Below are positions 53,239 through 62,493 of a stretch of 64,000 nt of DNA, piece after piece; the first letter of the stretch is position 1; each line of letters begins with the position of its first letter. Both the position numbers and the translations under genes were made by a program. The notes beneath the pieces are model-generated. The model saw nothing but the letters and a program-made list of their open reading frames with translations, made no database searches and was not told the origin of the DNA. Origin of the DNA: Motiliproteus sp. MSK22-1. Lineage in GTDB: Bacteria > Pseudomonadota > Gammaproteobacteria > Pseudomonadales > Balneatricaceae. The stretch lies in assembly GCF_001968815.1 (NCBI RefSeq), contig NZ_MIEQ01000044.1, positions 1-64,000 on the forward strand. Reading direction: 5' to 3'.

Positions 53239-54249
53239 TTAGGAAGGTGCGACCACTTCGTTTTCAATGGAGCCAAAAACAGACTGGCCATCAGCATCGA
53301 ACATTTCAATTTTTACTCGATCACCGTAATCCATAAAAGCAGTCTTGGGCTTGCCCTGTTCGATAGTTTCGTACATCCGAACTTCCGCCAGGCAGCAATA
53401 ACCAACACCACCGTTATCAATACTGGAACCAAACAGGTCTCCCTGCTTATTGGAAACCGTTCCTGATCCAACGATAGAGCCGGCACAAAGCTCCCGGGTC
53501 TTAGCCACATGCGCCACCAGTTGCGAAAAGTCGAACGTCATGTCCACGCCCGCCTGCGGCTTACCAAACAACTTATCATTCAAGTGCACCTGAAGTGGCA
53601 AATGGACTTTACTGTCCTTCCAGGCATCACCCAGCTCATCCGGAGTAACAGCAACAGGAGAAAACGCACTGGCCGGTTTCGATTGAAAAAACCCAAACCC
53701 CTTTGCCAATTCGCCAGGAATCAATCCACGTAGAGACACGTCATTAACCAGCATAATCAGGCGAATCTTATCAGCACACTGCTCTGGAGTTGCTCCAAAA
53801 GGAACATCATCAGTCACAACAGTGACTTCCGCCTCAAAGTCGATCCCCCACTCCTTGGATGCAACGACATTATCTCGTGGGGTAATAAAGCTATCAGAGC
53901 CCCCCTGATACATCAGAGGGTCGGTGTGAAACGACGGGGGAAGTTCCGCACCACGGGCTTTTCGAACCAGTTCAACATGATTGATATAGGCGGAACCATC
54001 AGCCCACTGATAAGCCCGTGGGAGTGGTGAATGACAAGCCTCAACATCAAATGCTCTGGCACCCGCACATTCTCCACTGTTAAGGCTGCTATAAACCTCT
54101 TTCAGCTGAGGCTCAGTCGTACTCCAGTTATCCAGTGCGGATTGTAAGGTTCCAGCGATCTCAGGTACTTCTACGCAGTGCTGCAGATCACGACTGACTA
54201 CCACCAGAGTTCCATCACGCCCACCCGCTTTTAAAGTGGCTAATTTCAT
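53239..54249 (-). CDS. Fumarylacetoacetate hydrolase-family protein
   Basis: It hydrolyses an acyl-ketone bond, as fumarylacetoacetate or fumarylpyruvate hydrolase. About 336 residues from the ATG at 54249. Metal-binding residues appear as E139-x-E141 (DFEAEVTVV) and D170 (LVNDVSL); KPASAFSP and GSGTVSNKQGD are family motifs. It would finish a gentisate- or homogentisate-type pathway after the isomerase at 63109. The exact substrate is not fixed by sequence. Confidence 0.9.
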   Translation of the reverse strand: MKLATLKAGGRDGTLVVVSRDLQHCVEVPEIAGTLQSALDNWSTTEPQLKEVYSSLNSGECAGARAFDVEACHSPLPRAYQWADGSAYINHVELVRKARGAELPPSFHTDPLMYQGGSDSFITPRDNVVASKEWGIDFEAEVTVVTDDVPFGATPEQCADKIRLIMLVNDVSLRGLIPGELAKGFGFFQSKPASAFSPVAVTPDELGDAWKDSKVHLPLQVHLNDKLFGKPQAGVDMTFDFSQLVAHVAKTRELCAGSIVGSGTVSNKQGDLFGSSIDNGGVGYCCLAEVRMYETIEQGKPKTAFMDYGDRVKIEMFDADGQSVFGSIENEVVAPS

Positions 54250-54339
54250 AGTTCTATTATCTCTCTGTTCGTACTCGTGCCGGTCAGAAGGGAAACTCAT
54301 CCCTCCTCTAATAGGCCAAGTATGCAAGAATTTACATTA

Positions 54340-54353
54340 GTTGCAAATGAAAC
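54340..54353 (-). promoter_or_regulatory. Candidate IclR operator upstream of the FAH gene
   Basis: GTTGCAAATGAAAC resembles the two palindromes ahead of the TRAP operon (GTTTCA-N-ATGAAAC) with two mismatches. It lies about 90 bases before the FAH start. Confidence 0.5.
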
Positions 54354-54401
54354 TAATTAAAAACAGGACTAAATGCACTGAAATTAATTATTACGTAAAT
54401 T

Positions 54402-54638
54402 CTATCCGGAAGATTTAACCCCCTGGCGCGCAGCAGTCATCGCTTCACGTAATACGTTCAAGTCACCGATCTGGTTAGCTAAAAGCAGGATCAATCGGGC
54501 ATTAACGGCCTCACTCTGCTCATCTGTCAAGTCGCGATGCATTTCAATCAATGCTTCATAAAAATCATCACCAGGGCGATAAGCACGAAAGAAGTGTTTG
54601 TCAGCTTGATGAAAGTTATATTCAGTGTTTAGAGACAT
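54402..54638 (-). CDS. DUF2783 protein
   Basis: 78 residues, helical, with RPGDDFYEALIEMHRDLTD and ARLILLLANQIGD. This small family (DUF2783) typically lies next to flavin hydroxylases and MBL-fold proteins in aromatic-degradation loci, as here. AGGAGGAG precedes the start. The role is unknown; a small accessory subunit of the hydroxylase is possible. Confidence 0.85.
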   Translation of the reverse strand: MSLNTEYNFHQADKHFFRAYRPGDDFYEALIEMHRDLTDEQSEAVNARLILLLANQIGDLNVLREAMTAARQGVKSSG

Positions 54639-54672
54639 GGTGTACTCCTCCTCATTATTCCCAGTTAAGTAT

Positions 54673-56373
54673 CTAGTTGCAGGTCGCTGTTTTTACGGCC
54701 TTCTGGACATTCGGTAGCTCAAAAGAGCGCCAGCGAGCTGCCACATGCTGATCGGGCCGGGCCAGATAACAGGTTCCATTTTGGGCATCATACCGAGTAG
54801 CCAGCATTCCTTTGATATCTATTACTGTTTTCAGGTTTTGAGGAGCAGTACCTGAGGTTGCAACGACAACAGCCTGTACCGGGATGTCACCCTGCTCCAG
54901 TGACGATAATTGCTTGGCAGTCTGCTCATCCAGCGTACTGGCGTTATCAATAAAATAAAGTAACTGGAAACGATTGCCGAAGACATTCAGCGCCCAACGC
55001 TCTTGCTGATCACCTTCTATGGGCGCATCATCCATCACCGCACCAGGCACCATATTGCCTGCAAAATTATCGCGATCAGCGGTATTAAGGACTGACTCCG
55101 TCAAAAAGGCAGCGTCAGAAAGTCGACCGGAATTAACCAGTTTCTGGGCGAAATGATATTCCTTGGACAACTCCAGGGTGGAATCTCTGAACAACTTGGA
55201 CACTTTGGATTTTGGCGTAATAAAATCCGTGGAACGGGTGGAGTTCAGCAGGTTTTCATCGGCGGCGTACTCTCGCTCGTCACAATAGCTGTCGATCAAC
55301 GCATCGGGAGCCTTACCTTCCATCACCAGCTTTAGCTTCCACAGCAGGTTGTCCGTATCCTGCAACCCTGAATTGGCACCCCGTGCTCCAAACGGCGACA
55401 CCTGGTGGGCGGCATCACCGGCAAAGATAACTCGTCCTTGGCGGAACCGATCCATACGACGACACATAAAGGTGTATACACTGGCCCATTCCAGCTCAAA
55501 ATCCACATCCTCTCCCATCATGGCCTTGACGCGAGGAATAATATTCTCTGGTTTTTTCTCTTCTTCCGGGTCCTTATCCCAGCCTAACTGGAAATCCAAC
55601 CGCCACACATTATCGGATTGACGATGCAGCAGTGTTGACTGATTGGGATGATAGGACGGGTCAAAGGAGAACCAGCGCTCAGGCGGAAATTCTGCCTTCA
55701 TAACAATATCCGCGATCAGAAAGCGGTCCTCAAACACCTTACCGCGCATCGCAAGATCCAGCATATTTCGTACCGAACTATTAGCACCATCCGCCACGAT
55801 CAGCCAGTCGGTGGTGATCTGGTAGGGCCCGTCAGGCGTTTCAATGGTCAGCGTGATCGGCTTGTCCTGATGATCAGTACCGTCCTGAGCGCCAGCAGCA
55901 CTGTGATTCTCTACGTCAACGACCTTGTTCTTCCAGCGTATTTCAACGTTATCAGAGTCCTTTAACCCGTCAACCATGTATTCTTCAAGGTAGTACTGCT
56001 GGAGATTAATAAAGGCAGGGATCTCATGACCTTCTTCGGGTAACAGATCAAAACTGGTAACCAGTTCATCCTGAAAAAAGACTTTCCCGACTTTCCAGGT
56101 AACCCCCTTTTCTACCATGCGCCTGGCACAACCCAGTCGATTGAGGATTTCCAAAGCCCGCTTGGAATAACAAACCGCCCGCGAACCAACGCTGACGGTA
56201 TTATTGTCATCCAACACCACTGCCGGTATTCCCTGTAGGTGAGCGTCAAGAGCAGCCCCCATACCGATGGGACCGGCTCCAACGATAACCAGAGGATGAT
56301 GAGCGGGTGCCAAACTATTCTGATCGGGTGATTTAGTGTATTCGTAAACCGGGTTTTCGTAGGTTAGAAACAT
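54673..56373 (-). CDS. FAD-dependent aromatic hydroxylase (MhpA-like)
   Basis: A class A flavoprotein monooxygenase that would hydroxylate a phenolic ring using NAD(P)H and O2. 566 residues. FAD-binding GAGPIGMGAALDAHLQG (about 32-48), VGSRAVCYSKRALEIL, the DG motif in VADGANSSVR, and GDAAHQVSPFGARGANSGLQD (GD motif) are all present. A C-terminal thioredoxin-like domain (about 420-560) is typical of MhpA and phenol-hydroxylase types. The substrate is probably a 3-hydroxyphenyl compound or hydroxybenzoate; this is inference from relatives and neighbours. Confidence 0.92.
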   Translation of the reverse strand: MFLTYENPVYEYTKSPDQNSLAPAHHPLVIVGAGPIGMGAALDAHLQGIPAVVLDDNNTVSVGSRAVCYSKRALEILNRLGCARRMVEKGVTWKVGKVFFQDELVTSFDLLPEEGHEIPAFINLQQYYLEEYMVDGLKDSDNVEIRWKNKVVDVENHSAAGAQDGTDHQDKPITLTIETPDGPYQITTDWLIVADGANSSVRNMLDLAMRGKVFEDRFLIADIVMKAEFPPERWFSFDPSYHPNQSTLLHRQSDNVWRLDFQLGWDKDPEEEKKPENIIPRVKAMMGEDVDFELEWASVYTFMCRRMDRFRQGRVIFAGDAAHQVSPFGARGANSGLQDTDNLLWKLKLVMEGKAPDALIDSYCDEREYAADENLLNSTRSTDFITPKSKVSKLFRDSTLELSKEYHFAQKLVNSGRLSDAAFLTESVLNTADRDNFAGNMVPGAVMDDAPIEGDQQERWALNVFGNRFQLLYFIDNASTLDEQTAKQLSSLEQGDIPVQAVVVATSGTAPQNLKTVIDIKGMLATRYDAQNGTCYLARPDQHVAARWRSFELPNVQKAVKTATCN

Positions 56374-56625
56374 CTGAGGTTCCTCTTTTTATTCTTTCTG
56401 ATCTTGTTCGTTCTTGCCACTCAGGGGCGAGGCTGCAACTGACTCGTCGCAGCCGTGCTGCTGGAGATACCCTCAGATAAGCTGCATTATCAGCAGATCA
56501 ATAACGGGTCTATCAGGCAAAGAACCTGCAGCGGGCTCAAAATGACTGCAATAACGACTCAAACCCCTGAAGGTCATCAAGGTCGTTAAATGGAAGTCAT
56601 TAAAAGCCAGGCAAATAGCTGTGGG

Positions 56626-57597
56626 TTATTCGGGCTGTTGCTGTTGAAGGCCGTGCCACATTTCCTGGTCTCGCTCAGCGGTCCAGATTTGAGGATCACG
56701 AATGCCGGATGCTTCGTCATGAGCCCGGGTAACATCAAAAGGCAGACAGTGTTCATAGATATAGACATGACCAAACTCCGGGTCCATTGCCTCTCTGGTC
56801 AGCGCCATGGTGTCCTTCAGGTCCAGGTTTTGCGCTACCGCTTTTTGCGCACTTTGATAAAGAGTACTGACAAATGCGCGGGTATAGGCCAGCCCTTCCT
56901 TTACTTTTTCAGGAGTATCCAGCGCAGGACCACGACCAGGAATCACGATTTGAGGCTCCATCGCGACAATATTGTCCAGCGTCTGGGGCCAGTCACTCAG
57001 ATAAGCGTCACCGGTATAGCAAGCAGCATCACACTCAACCAGATCACCAGAGAACAGTACTCGTTCACTGGGTACCCAGACGACAGTGTCTCCTTTGGTA
57101 TGACCTCGGCCGACTTGCAGAATCTTAACTTCCAGTCCGCCCATCATTAACGTCATTTCATTCTTAAACGTCAGTGTTGGCCAGGTCAGCCCGGGGATAC
57201 TTTCGACGGAGCGAAATAAGCGGGGAAAACGACCAATTTCAGAATCCATATCCTGCTGGCCACGCTCAACAATCAGATCATAGGTATCCTGGCTGGCAAT
57301 AATCTGCTCCAAACCGTGCTCTTTATAGCCAGATGCCCCCAATACACGTACAGCATGGTAGTGGGACAAGGTTACGTATTTGATTGGCTTATCCGTAATT
57401 TCGCGAATCTGACGAACCACATCCTCAGCCATTACGGGTGTTGCGGTAGCATCAATAATCATTACCGAATCATCACCGATAATAACCCCTGTATTGGGAT
57501 CACCTTCAGCCGTAAACGCCCAGCAATGTTCAGATAGCTGGCTAAAACTGACGGTCTTTTCTTCCAGGTCGGCGACAGATGCAAACTGCTTGGTCAT
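56626..57597 (-). CDS. Metallo-beta-lactamase-fold protein with a reduced metal site
   Basis: 323 residues of the MBL fold. The usual HxHxDH reads H79-Y-H81-A-V83-R84, so site-1 ligands H79 and H81 remain but the Asp and second-site His are lost. H166 (GRGHTKGD) and D185 (SGDLVE) remain, and the last His is R222 (PGRGP). Thus a complete site 1 (two His, His, Asp) with no site 2, i.e. a probable single-metal centre. Such one-metal sites occur in iron MBL dioxygenases (ETHE1 type) as well as hydrolases. It is coded beside the flavin hydroxylase and may act on its product. The function is not proven. Confidence 0.88.
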   Translation of the reverse strand: MTKQFASVADLEEKTVSFSQLSEHCWAFTAEGDPNTGVIIGDDSVMIIDATATPVMAEDVVRQIREITDKPIKYVTLSHYHAVRVLGASGYKEHGLEQIIASQDTYDLIVERGQQDMDSEIGRFPRLFRSVESIPGLTWPTLTFKNEMTLMMGGLEVKILQVGRGHTKGDTVVWVPSERVLFSGDLVECDAACYTGDAYLSDWPQTLDNIVAMEPQIVIPGRGPALDTPEKVKEGLAYTRAFVSTLYQSAQKAVAQNLDLKDTMALTREAMDPEFGHVYIYEHCLPFDVTRAHDEASGIRDPQIWTAERDQEMWHGLQQQQPE

Positions 57598-57778
57598 GAT
57601 AATTCCTCGTACACTATTAGTGATTAACTCTGTGACTTAATCAACTCTCATATATTACGCTTTACGTAACTTGATTTAGATTTGATTTATATCATCTAAG
57701 CATTCACTATCAGCACAAGCAACATTCAAAACCAATGGATATATTTTTTTTACGAATATCGTAACTCTGGAATTACTC

Positions 57779-58582
57779 ATGAAAGAAAACATGCCAAAAA
57801 GCCCGACCAAAGGAGGAGTCCAGTCTGTAGAGGTTGGTATGGTATTGCTGAAAGCCCTTGCAGCCAGCGGTGGCCATGCCTCATTAAATGAACTGGCGGA
57901 GACAGTGGGCATGCATCCGGCAAAAGTCCATCGCTACCTCGTCAGCCTGGTGCAGTCGGGGTTCGTCGAACGCACCGCACACGGACGCTATGACCTGGGG
58001 CCCTATGTTCTCGAATTTTCTACGGCCTACCTGTCCCGCCTCGATCCCACTACAATTGCAAACTCGATGATTGAGGACATGTGGGCCAGAACCAAAGAAG
58101 GGGTCATACTTACGGTTTGGGGCTCCTCCGGCACAACCGTTATTCGCTGGTTTCAGTCTCGTCGACCTATTTCTGTCGGGATCCGCCCGGGCACCACATT
58201 CTCAACGCTTATGTCGGCCTCGGGCAGAGTTTTTCTCGCTCACCTGACTCAGGAACTGACCCGCCCGATTGTGGAACAGGAACTTAAAGCCCTGGAAAAA
58301 AGCTCTGACCCACGGGCTCCAAAATCCTGGCAGGAAGTAGAGGCAATTTCTGAAGAAACTCGCAACCAGGGATTGGGTCAGGTTGCTGGCCATAGTGTTG
58401 AGGGAGTCTCTGCATTAGCGGCACCCATTTTCGATTACCGTGGAGAGCTGGTTTTAACACTGGCCTTATTTGGCTTCAAATCCAGTTTCGATATCAGCCG
58501 GGATGGTGCCAATGCCAAGCTGCTAACCGATACAGCATCAGAAATATCTAAACAGCTGGGATACCTGCCAGGAACCCATTAA
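57779..58582 (+). CDS. IclR-family transcriptional regulator
   Basis: 267 residues. The N-terminal helix-turn-helix (GMVLLKALAASGGHASLNELAETVGMHPAKVHRYL) precedes an effector-binding domain with FSTLMSASGRVFLAH and GVSALAAPIFDYRGELVLTLALFG. It is divergent from the MBL gene (180-base gap). A TACGA-ATA-TCGTA palindrome sits about 20 bases before its start, where it could act on its own gene. It probably controls the surrounding catabolic genes. Confidence 0.94.
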   Translation: MKENMPKSPTKGGVQSVEVGMVLLKALAASGGHASLNELAETVGMHPAKVHRYLVSLVQSGFVERTAHGRYDLGPYVLEFSTAYLSRLDPTTIANSMIEDMWARTKEGVILTVWGSSGTTVIRWFQSRRPISVGIRPGTTFSTLMSASGRVFLAHLTQELTRPIVEQELKALEKSSDPRAPKSWQEVEAISEETRNQGLGQVAGHSVEGVSALAAPIFDYRGELVLTLALFGFKSSFDISRDGANAKLLTDTASEISKQLGYLPGTH

Positions 58583-58780
58583 CACGACAGTAATGGGATA
58601 GGTAACAGTGGGATAGATAACAGAGGAACAGATAAAAAAAGGAAACACTGCCGCGCTGCCAGAGCCCTGCCCTGGCAGCGTCCGTAGCCGCAAAACCTTC
58701 ATCAGGTTCACAGACTAAACCCAGTGAATTACAAAATTCGTAAAAATCCTGTCTTCAGATCAACTTCATCTTGATAATTA

Positions 58781-58794
58781 GTTTCATATGAAAT
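58781..58794 (+). promoter_or_regulatory. Operator-like palindrome, copy 1
   Basis: GTTTCATATGAAAT, one base short of a perfect GTTTCATATGAAAC palindrome. It starts 20 bases before copy 2, two helical turns away. Confidence 0.65.
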
Positions 58795-58800
58795 TAAATA

Positions 58801-58814
58801 GTTTCAGATGAAAC
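58801..58814 (+). promoter_or_regulatory. Operator-like palindrome, copy 2
   Basis: GTTTCAGATGAAAC, palindromic except at the centre. It lies 101 bases before the dctP start, in the probable promoter region. IclR regulators often bind paired sites. Confidence 0.65.
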
Positions 58815-58914
58815 CATTATTCGTAAGCCACAACGGAACAATGGCATCTGGCAGATAAAAAATAAAACAACTACTCATCCGAAAACAGCAAACGTAATTC
58901 AGAGGACTATAACA

Positions 58915-59928
58915 ATGAAACGTCTGATCGTTGCTCTAACCGCAGCACTCATCTGGACTGGCATATCGTCGGCCATGGCAGAAACCATTGAGCTGAAGCT
59001 CAGTCATTTTCTGCCTTCATCCCACCCAACTCAAAAAGATTTTATCGAGCCCTGGGCCGCTGAACTGGAAAAACGCACCAACGGAAAGGTCAAAGTGACC
59101 ATCTATCCAGCCGGGTCAGCATTTGGTCACGTAGCCAAGCAACTGGATCAGGTTCGCGCTGGGGTTGTTGACATATCCCATGGCCTTACCGGTATTCCCC
59201 GTGGCCGCTTACCTCGCACCCTGATCATGGATTTACCCTTTCTTGTCAAATCCTCTGAAGCCGCTTCCAGGACTCTTTGGGATCTTTATCCAAATTATCT
59301 GCAGAGCGAATACAGGGGCTTGAAAGTACTTGCCTTACACGCTCACAACGGAGGTTTGATTCACACCCGGGACAAGCAGGTGAAAACCATGGATGACTTG
59401 AAAGGGTTACGGCTGCGTACTCCCAGCCAAGCCATTTCAATGATGCTGAAACAGCTGGGCGCTTCTCCTGTGGGCATGCCACCCACGCAGGTCTACGAGA
59501 ACCTTCAAAAAGGTGTTTTGGATGGTAACGTCTTTCCTTATGAAGCAATTCATGGCTTCAAACTCTACGAAGTACTCAACCATCACCTTGATGCCAAAGC
59601 CTATACAACCAGCTTTTACTTCGTGATGAATGAGCGTAAGTACAAGTCATTACCCGCCGACGTTCGTGCGGTAATCGACGATATGTCCGGCACACCGCTG
59701 GTTGCCAAATTCGGCCCCTGGTGGAACAAATGGGACCAGGCAGGTATTGATGACATTAAAAAGAAAGGCAGTACCGTTACCACCCTGAGCGATGCTGATC
59801 GTGATAGCTGGCGCCAGACTCTGCAGCCCACTATCGATAAGTATCTGTCTGAACTGGAGAAAAAGGGCGTAAAGAATGCTCGGGAAATCTACTCTGCGGC
59901 ACAAAAATCAGTCGCTCAATACGAGTAA
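58915..59928 (+). CDS. TRAP transporter substrate-binding protein DctP-like
   Basis: A periplasmic receptor for an organic acid. 337 residues. The signal peptide ends in SAMAET near residue 23. The DctP fold is supported by LKLSHFLPSSHPTQKDF, the carboxylate-binding Arg region LKGLRLRTPS and QVYENLQKGVLDGNVFPYEA. AGAGGA precedes the start. The ligand is probably an aromatic acid such as the substrate of the flavin hydroxylase, by context only. Confidence 0.92.
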   Translation: MKRLIVALTAALIWTGISSAMAETIELKLSHFLPSSHPTQKDFIEPWAAELEKRTNGKVKVTIYPAGSAFGHVAKQLDQVRAGVVDISHGLTGIPRGRLPRTLIMDLPFLVKSSEAASRTLWDLYPNYLQSEYRGLKVLALHAHNGGLIHTRDKQVKTMDDLKGLRLRTPSQAISMMLKQLGASPVGMPPTQVYENLQKGVLDGNVFPYEAIHGFKLYEVLNHHLDAKAYTTSFYFVMNERKYKSLPADVRAVIDDMSGTPLVAKFGPWWNKWDQAGIDDIKKKGSTVTTLSDADRDSWRQTLQPTIDKYLSELEKKGVKNAREIYSAAQKSVAQYE

Positions 59929-59960
59929 TTCGTACGAAAACCTTTGTATGACTATGTATT

Positions 59961-59998
59961 CATAACTCGAACACGTACTCATAACTCAAACACGTACT
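59961..59998. repeat. 19-bp direct repeat between dctP and dctQ
   Basis: CATAACTCGAACACGTACT is repeated immediately with one base change. It lies in the 180-base gap between the receptor and membrane subunits, where no gene is seen. Confidence 0.9.
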
Positions 59999-60109
59999 AA
60001 CAACAGCTACCTTGAGCGGACAGCCGGTGATGTACCGACCCAGTGATATATGGCTGGTTGTTCGCCACACCTAATAAGGTTTTTGTCAGTAAGCCATTAA
60101 GGGTGACCC

Positions 60110-60649
60110 ATGATTGCTCTGTTTAACCGAATACTATATTCCCTGACCCAATATACAGCCTGGATTGGAATGCTGTTCTTGCTTGCCGCAACCCTGACCA
60201 CAACCGCTGATGTCATCATGCGAAAATCAGGAAACAACGGCATCTACGGGGCAGTGGATCTGATTCAGCTAATGATAATGGCTGCCGCATACCTTTCGAT
60301 TCCTTATGCCTTCATGAGCCGCAGCCATGTATCTGTTTCAATTCTGGCTGATCTGGCATCTCGTCGGACCTCTGCATTCTTCCAGTTTTTTGCGGCAGCA
60401 CTCGGGACCTGTTTTATGGGCGCTATAGCCTGGTTTGGATACGATCAGGCAACATTACAAATGGAATACGGTGATGTCTCCATGACCTATGGTTTGCCGA
60501 TGATTTATTACTGGTTGCCGTTGTTATTCGGCTCAGCCCTTTCAGCAGTGGTTACCGTGCATATTGGCGTCGAATCTTTATATACCCTGATAACGGGCCG
60601 AAGTGGTATTTCCTTCAATGACCTGTCCAACCAGCAGGGAGAAAACTGA
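60110..60649 (+). CDS. TRAP transporter small membrane subunit DctQ-like
   Basis: 179 residues, four membrane helices (about 15-35, 48-66, 88-108, 125-150). The DctQ motif of a polar pair around VDLIQLMIMAAAYLSIPYAF is present. It lies two bases before dctM, in the standard order. Confidence 0.92.
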   Translation: MIALFNRILYSLTQYTAWIGMLFLLAATLTTTADVIMRKSGNNGIYGAVDLIQLMIMAAAYLSIPYAFMSRSHVSVSILADLASRRTSAFFQFFAAALGTCFMGAIAWFGYDQATLQMEYGDVSMTYGLPMIYYWLPLLFGSALSAVVTVHIGVESLYTLITGRSGISFNDLSNQQGEN

Positions 60650-60651
60650 TA

Positions 60652-61956
60652 ATGTCTTCTCAACTAATAGGCCTGCTTGCCTTTGCCGTGATGTTTGTCC
60701 TCATTGCCATCAGAGTCCCAATTGCCATAGCAATGGGAATAGTCGGAGCTGTCGGCGGACTGATTCTGAACGGTCCTGAGAGTGTCGGGTTTATTATGGG
60801 CTCAACCCCTTTCGAATCAGTATTCCCGTACTCTTTATCCGTCGTGCCGCTGTTTATCATGATGGGCGTATTTGCCGCCAGAGCCGGATTATCACGGGCC
60901 CTCTATGATGCAGTTAATGTCTTTATCGGTCATCGCAAAGGTGGGCTTGCCATGGCAACGGTTGGAGCCTGCGCCGCATTTGGAGCCATCTGCGGATCCA
61001 GTCTCGCCACTGCTGCGACCATGTGTCGTGTTGCGATGCCGGAAATGCGCCGAAAAGGGTATGACGATGGACTGGCAAGCGCCACCATCGCCGCAGGCGG
61101 CACCCTCGGAGTTTTGATTCCACCGAGCGTAATCATGGTGATTTACGCCATTTTAACAGAGCAGTCTATCGGCAAAATGTTTGCCGCTGCTCTGATACCA
61201 GGAATAGTTGCCACCGCCCTGTACATGCTGGCCATTTGGGTCCGAACTTCCCGTAACCCTCTTTTAGGCCCTGCCGACAAACGAGTAAACTGGGCGGGAC
61301 GCCTCAAGGCAATGAAGAACGTCTGGCCGGTTGCGCTGCTGTTTGGCGTCGTGATTGGAGGGATTTATCTTGGCTGGTTTTCCCCGACGGAAGCAGCCGC
61401 GATCGGTGCTGCCGGGGCGTTTTTTCTCGCCCTGCTGAAACGACAACTGAGTGGAAAAATCTTCCTGTCATCCCTGAGTGAAACCGCATCCACCACCGGC
61501 ATGATTTTTTTAATCCTGATCGGAACAGCTGTTTTCAACTACTTCGTTGAAACCACCGGCTTGCCACAAAGCCTGGTCGAAACTGTCGGTAACCTGGGCT
61601 GGAATCCATATATTATTCTGATCATGCTGGTCATTTTCTACATTATTCTTGGCTGCTTTATGGATGCCTTGTCGATGATATTGCTGACTCTCCCATTTGT
61701 ATATCCACTCATCAATTCAATGGGTTTCGATCCGATCTGGTTTGGCGTCATTATGGTTTCAGTGGTGGAAGTCGGCCTGATCACGCCCCCTGTCGGGATG
61801 AACCTTTTCGTAATCCTCGCCAGCACGCCCGGGCTGCGACTACAAACCATCAGCCGCGGAATCGTTGCCTTTTTGATTGCCGATGTTATGCGATTGGTGC
61901 TACTGATCTCGATTCCAGCCCTGTCGTTATGGCTGCCATCAGTAATGATGAATTAA
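60652..61956 (+). CDS. TRAP transporter large membrane subunit DctM-like
   Basis: 434 residues, about twelve helices of the ion transporter superfamily. GAICGSSLATAATMCRVAMPEM and the AAGGTLGVLIPPSVIMVIYA and VGLITPPVGMNLFV motifs are typical of DctM. It catalyses Na+-driven uptake together with DctQ and the receptor. Confidence 0.95.
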   Translation: MSSQLIGLLAFAVMFVLIAIRVPIAIAMGIVGAVGGLILNGPESVGFIMGSTPFESVFPYSLSVVPLFIMMGVFAARAGLSRALYDAVNVFIGHRKGGLAMATVGACAAFGAICGSSLATAATMCRVAMPEMRRKGYDDGLASATIAAGGTLGVLIPPSVIMVIYAILTEQSIGKMFAAALIPGIVATALYMLAIWVRTSRNPLLGPADKRVNWAGRLKAMKNVWPVALLFGVVIGGIYLGWFSPTEAAAIGAAGAFFLALLKRQLSGKIFLSSLSETASTTGMIFLILIGTAVFNYFVETTGLPQSLVETVGNLGWNPYIILIMLVIFYIILGCFMDALSMILLTLPFVYPLINSMGFDPIWFGVIMVSVVEVGLITPPVGMNLFVILASTPGLRLQTISRGIVAFLIADVMRLVLLISIPALSLWLPSVMMN

Positions 61957-61962
61957 GAGGAT

Positions 61963-62379
61963 ATGAGTGTGGATCAATCAATGGAACTTATTGAGTGGAA
62001 AGACGAATACAGCGTTGGCGTTCCACTTCTTGACGACCAGCACAAGCAATTGGTCAGCCTGATCAACCAGCTGACTAAAGCCCAGTCCAGCGGCGGTATG
62101 ATCAATTATGTGCTGGATGAGTTGGACCACTATGTCAAAGAGCATTTCCGTGCTGAGGAAAAACTACTGAAAAAGGCCGGCTATGCTGATTTTAAAGCCC
62201 ATAAAGATCAGCACAGGGCCTTTGAAGACTGGCTGCGTGCAGTCAGGCAGTCTTTTGGGATAGGCGGTTCATCATCTCACCTGCTGGCGGATAGCATAAA
62301 TGCTTATCTGCGAAACTGGCTGATCAACCATATTCTGAAATCAGATATGGCCTATAAGCCAACGTTAAACAAACAATAG
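61963..62379 (+). CDS. Bacteriohemerythrin
   Basis: 138 residues. All seven diiron ligands fit: H27, H61-x3-E65, H80-x3-H84 and H123-x4-D128. It binds O2 reversibly. AAGAGGA precedes the ATG, seven bases after dctM, so it is in the TRAP operon. An O2 supply or sensing role for the nearby oxygen-using hydroxylase is plausible but unproven. Confidence 0.95.
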   Translation: MSVDQSMELIEWKDEYSVGVPLLDDQHKQLVSLINQLTKAQSSGGMINYVLDELDHYVKEHFRAEEKLLKKAGYADFKAHKDQHRAFEDWLRAVRQSFGIGGSSSHLLADSINAYLRNWLINHILKSDMAYKPTLNKQ

Positions 62380-62394
62380 TTAACAGGAACAACC

Positions 62395-62493
62395 GTGTCT
62401 AAGGAACCTAAGCGTTTTGTTATTCAAGACAGATACGTTCGGATTGGTGATAGAAACCCCGATATTAAAAGCAAGAGTGGTCAACAGCTATGA
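62395..62493 (+). CDS. Possible 32-residue protein before marR
   Basis: A GTG at 62395 with AGGA seven bases upstream opens a 32-codon frame ending TGA at 62493, overlapping the marR ATG (ATGA). The peptide is basic (VSKEPKRFVIQDRYVRIGDR). No family is recognised. The ribosome-binding site and stop-start overlap suggest it is translated, perhaps only to couple marR. Confidence 0.4.
   Translation: MSKEPKRFVIQDRYVRIGDRNPDIKSKSGQQL

Larger units (their letters stand above)
58583..58914. other. Intergenic region before the TRAP operon
   Basis: No gene. CGCTGCCAG (58654-58662) and CTGGCAGCG (58672-58680) form a nine-base perfect stem, possibly the iclR terminator though no T run follows. The right half holds the two operator-like palindromes listed separately. 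Confidence 0.7.
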
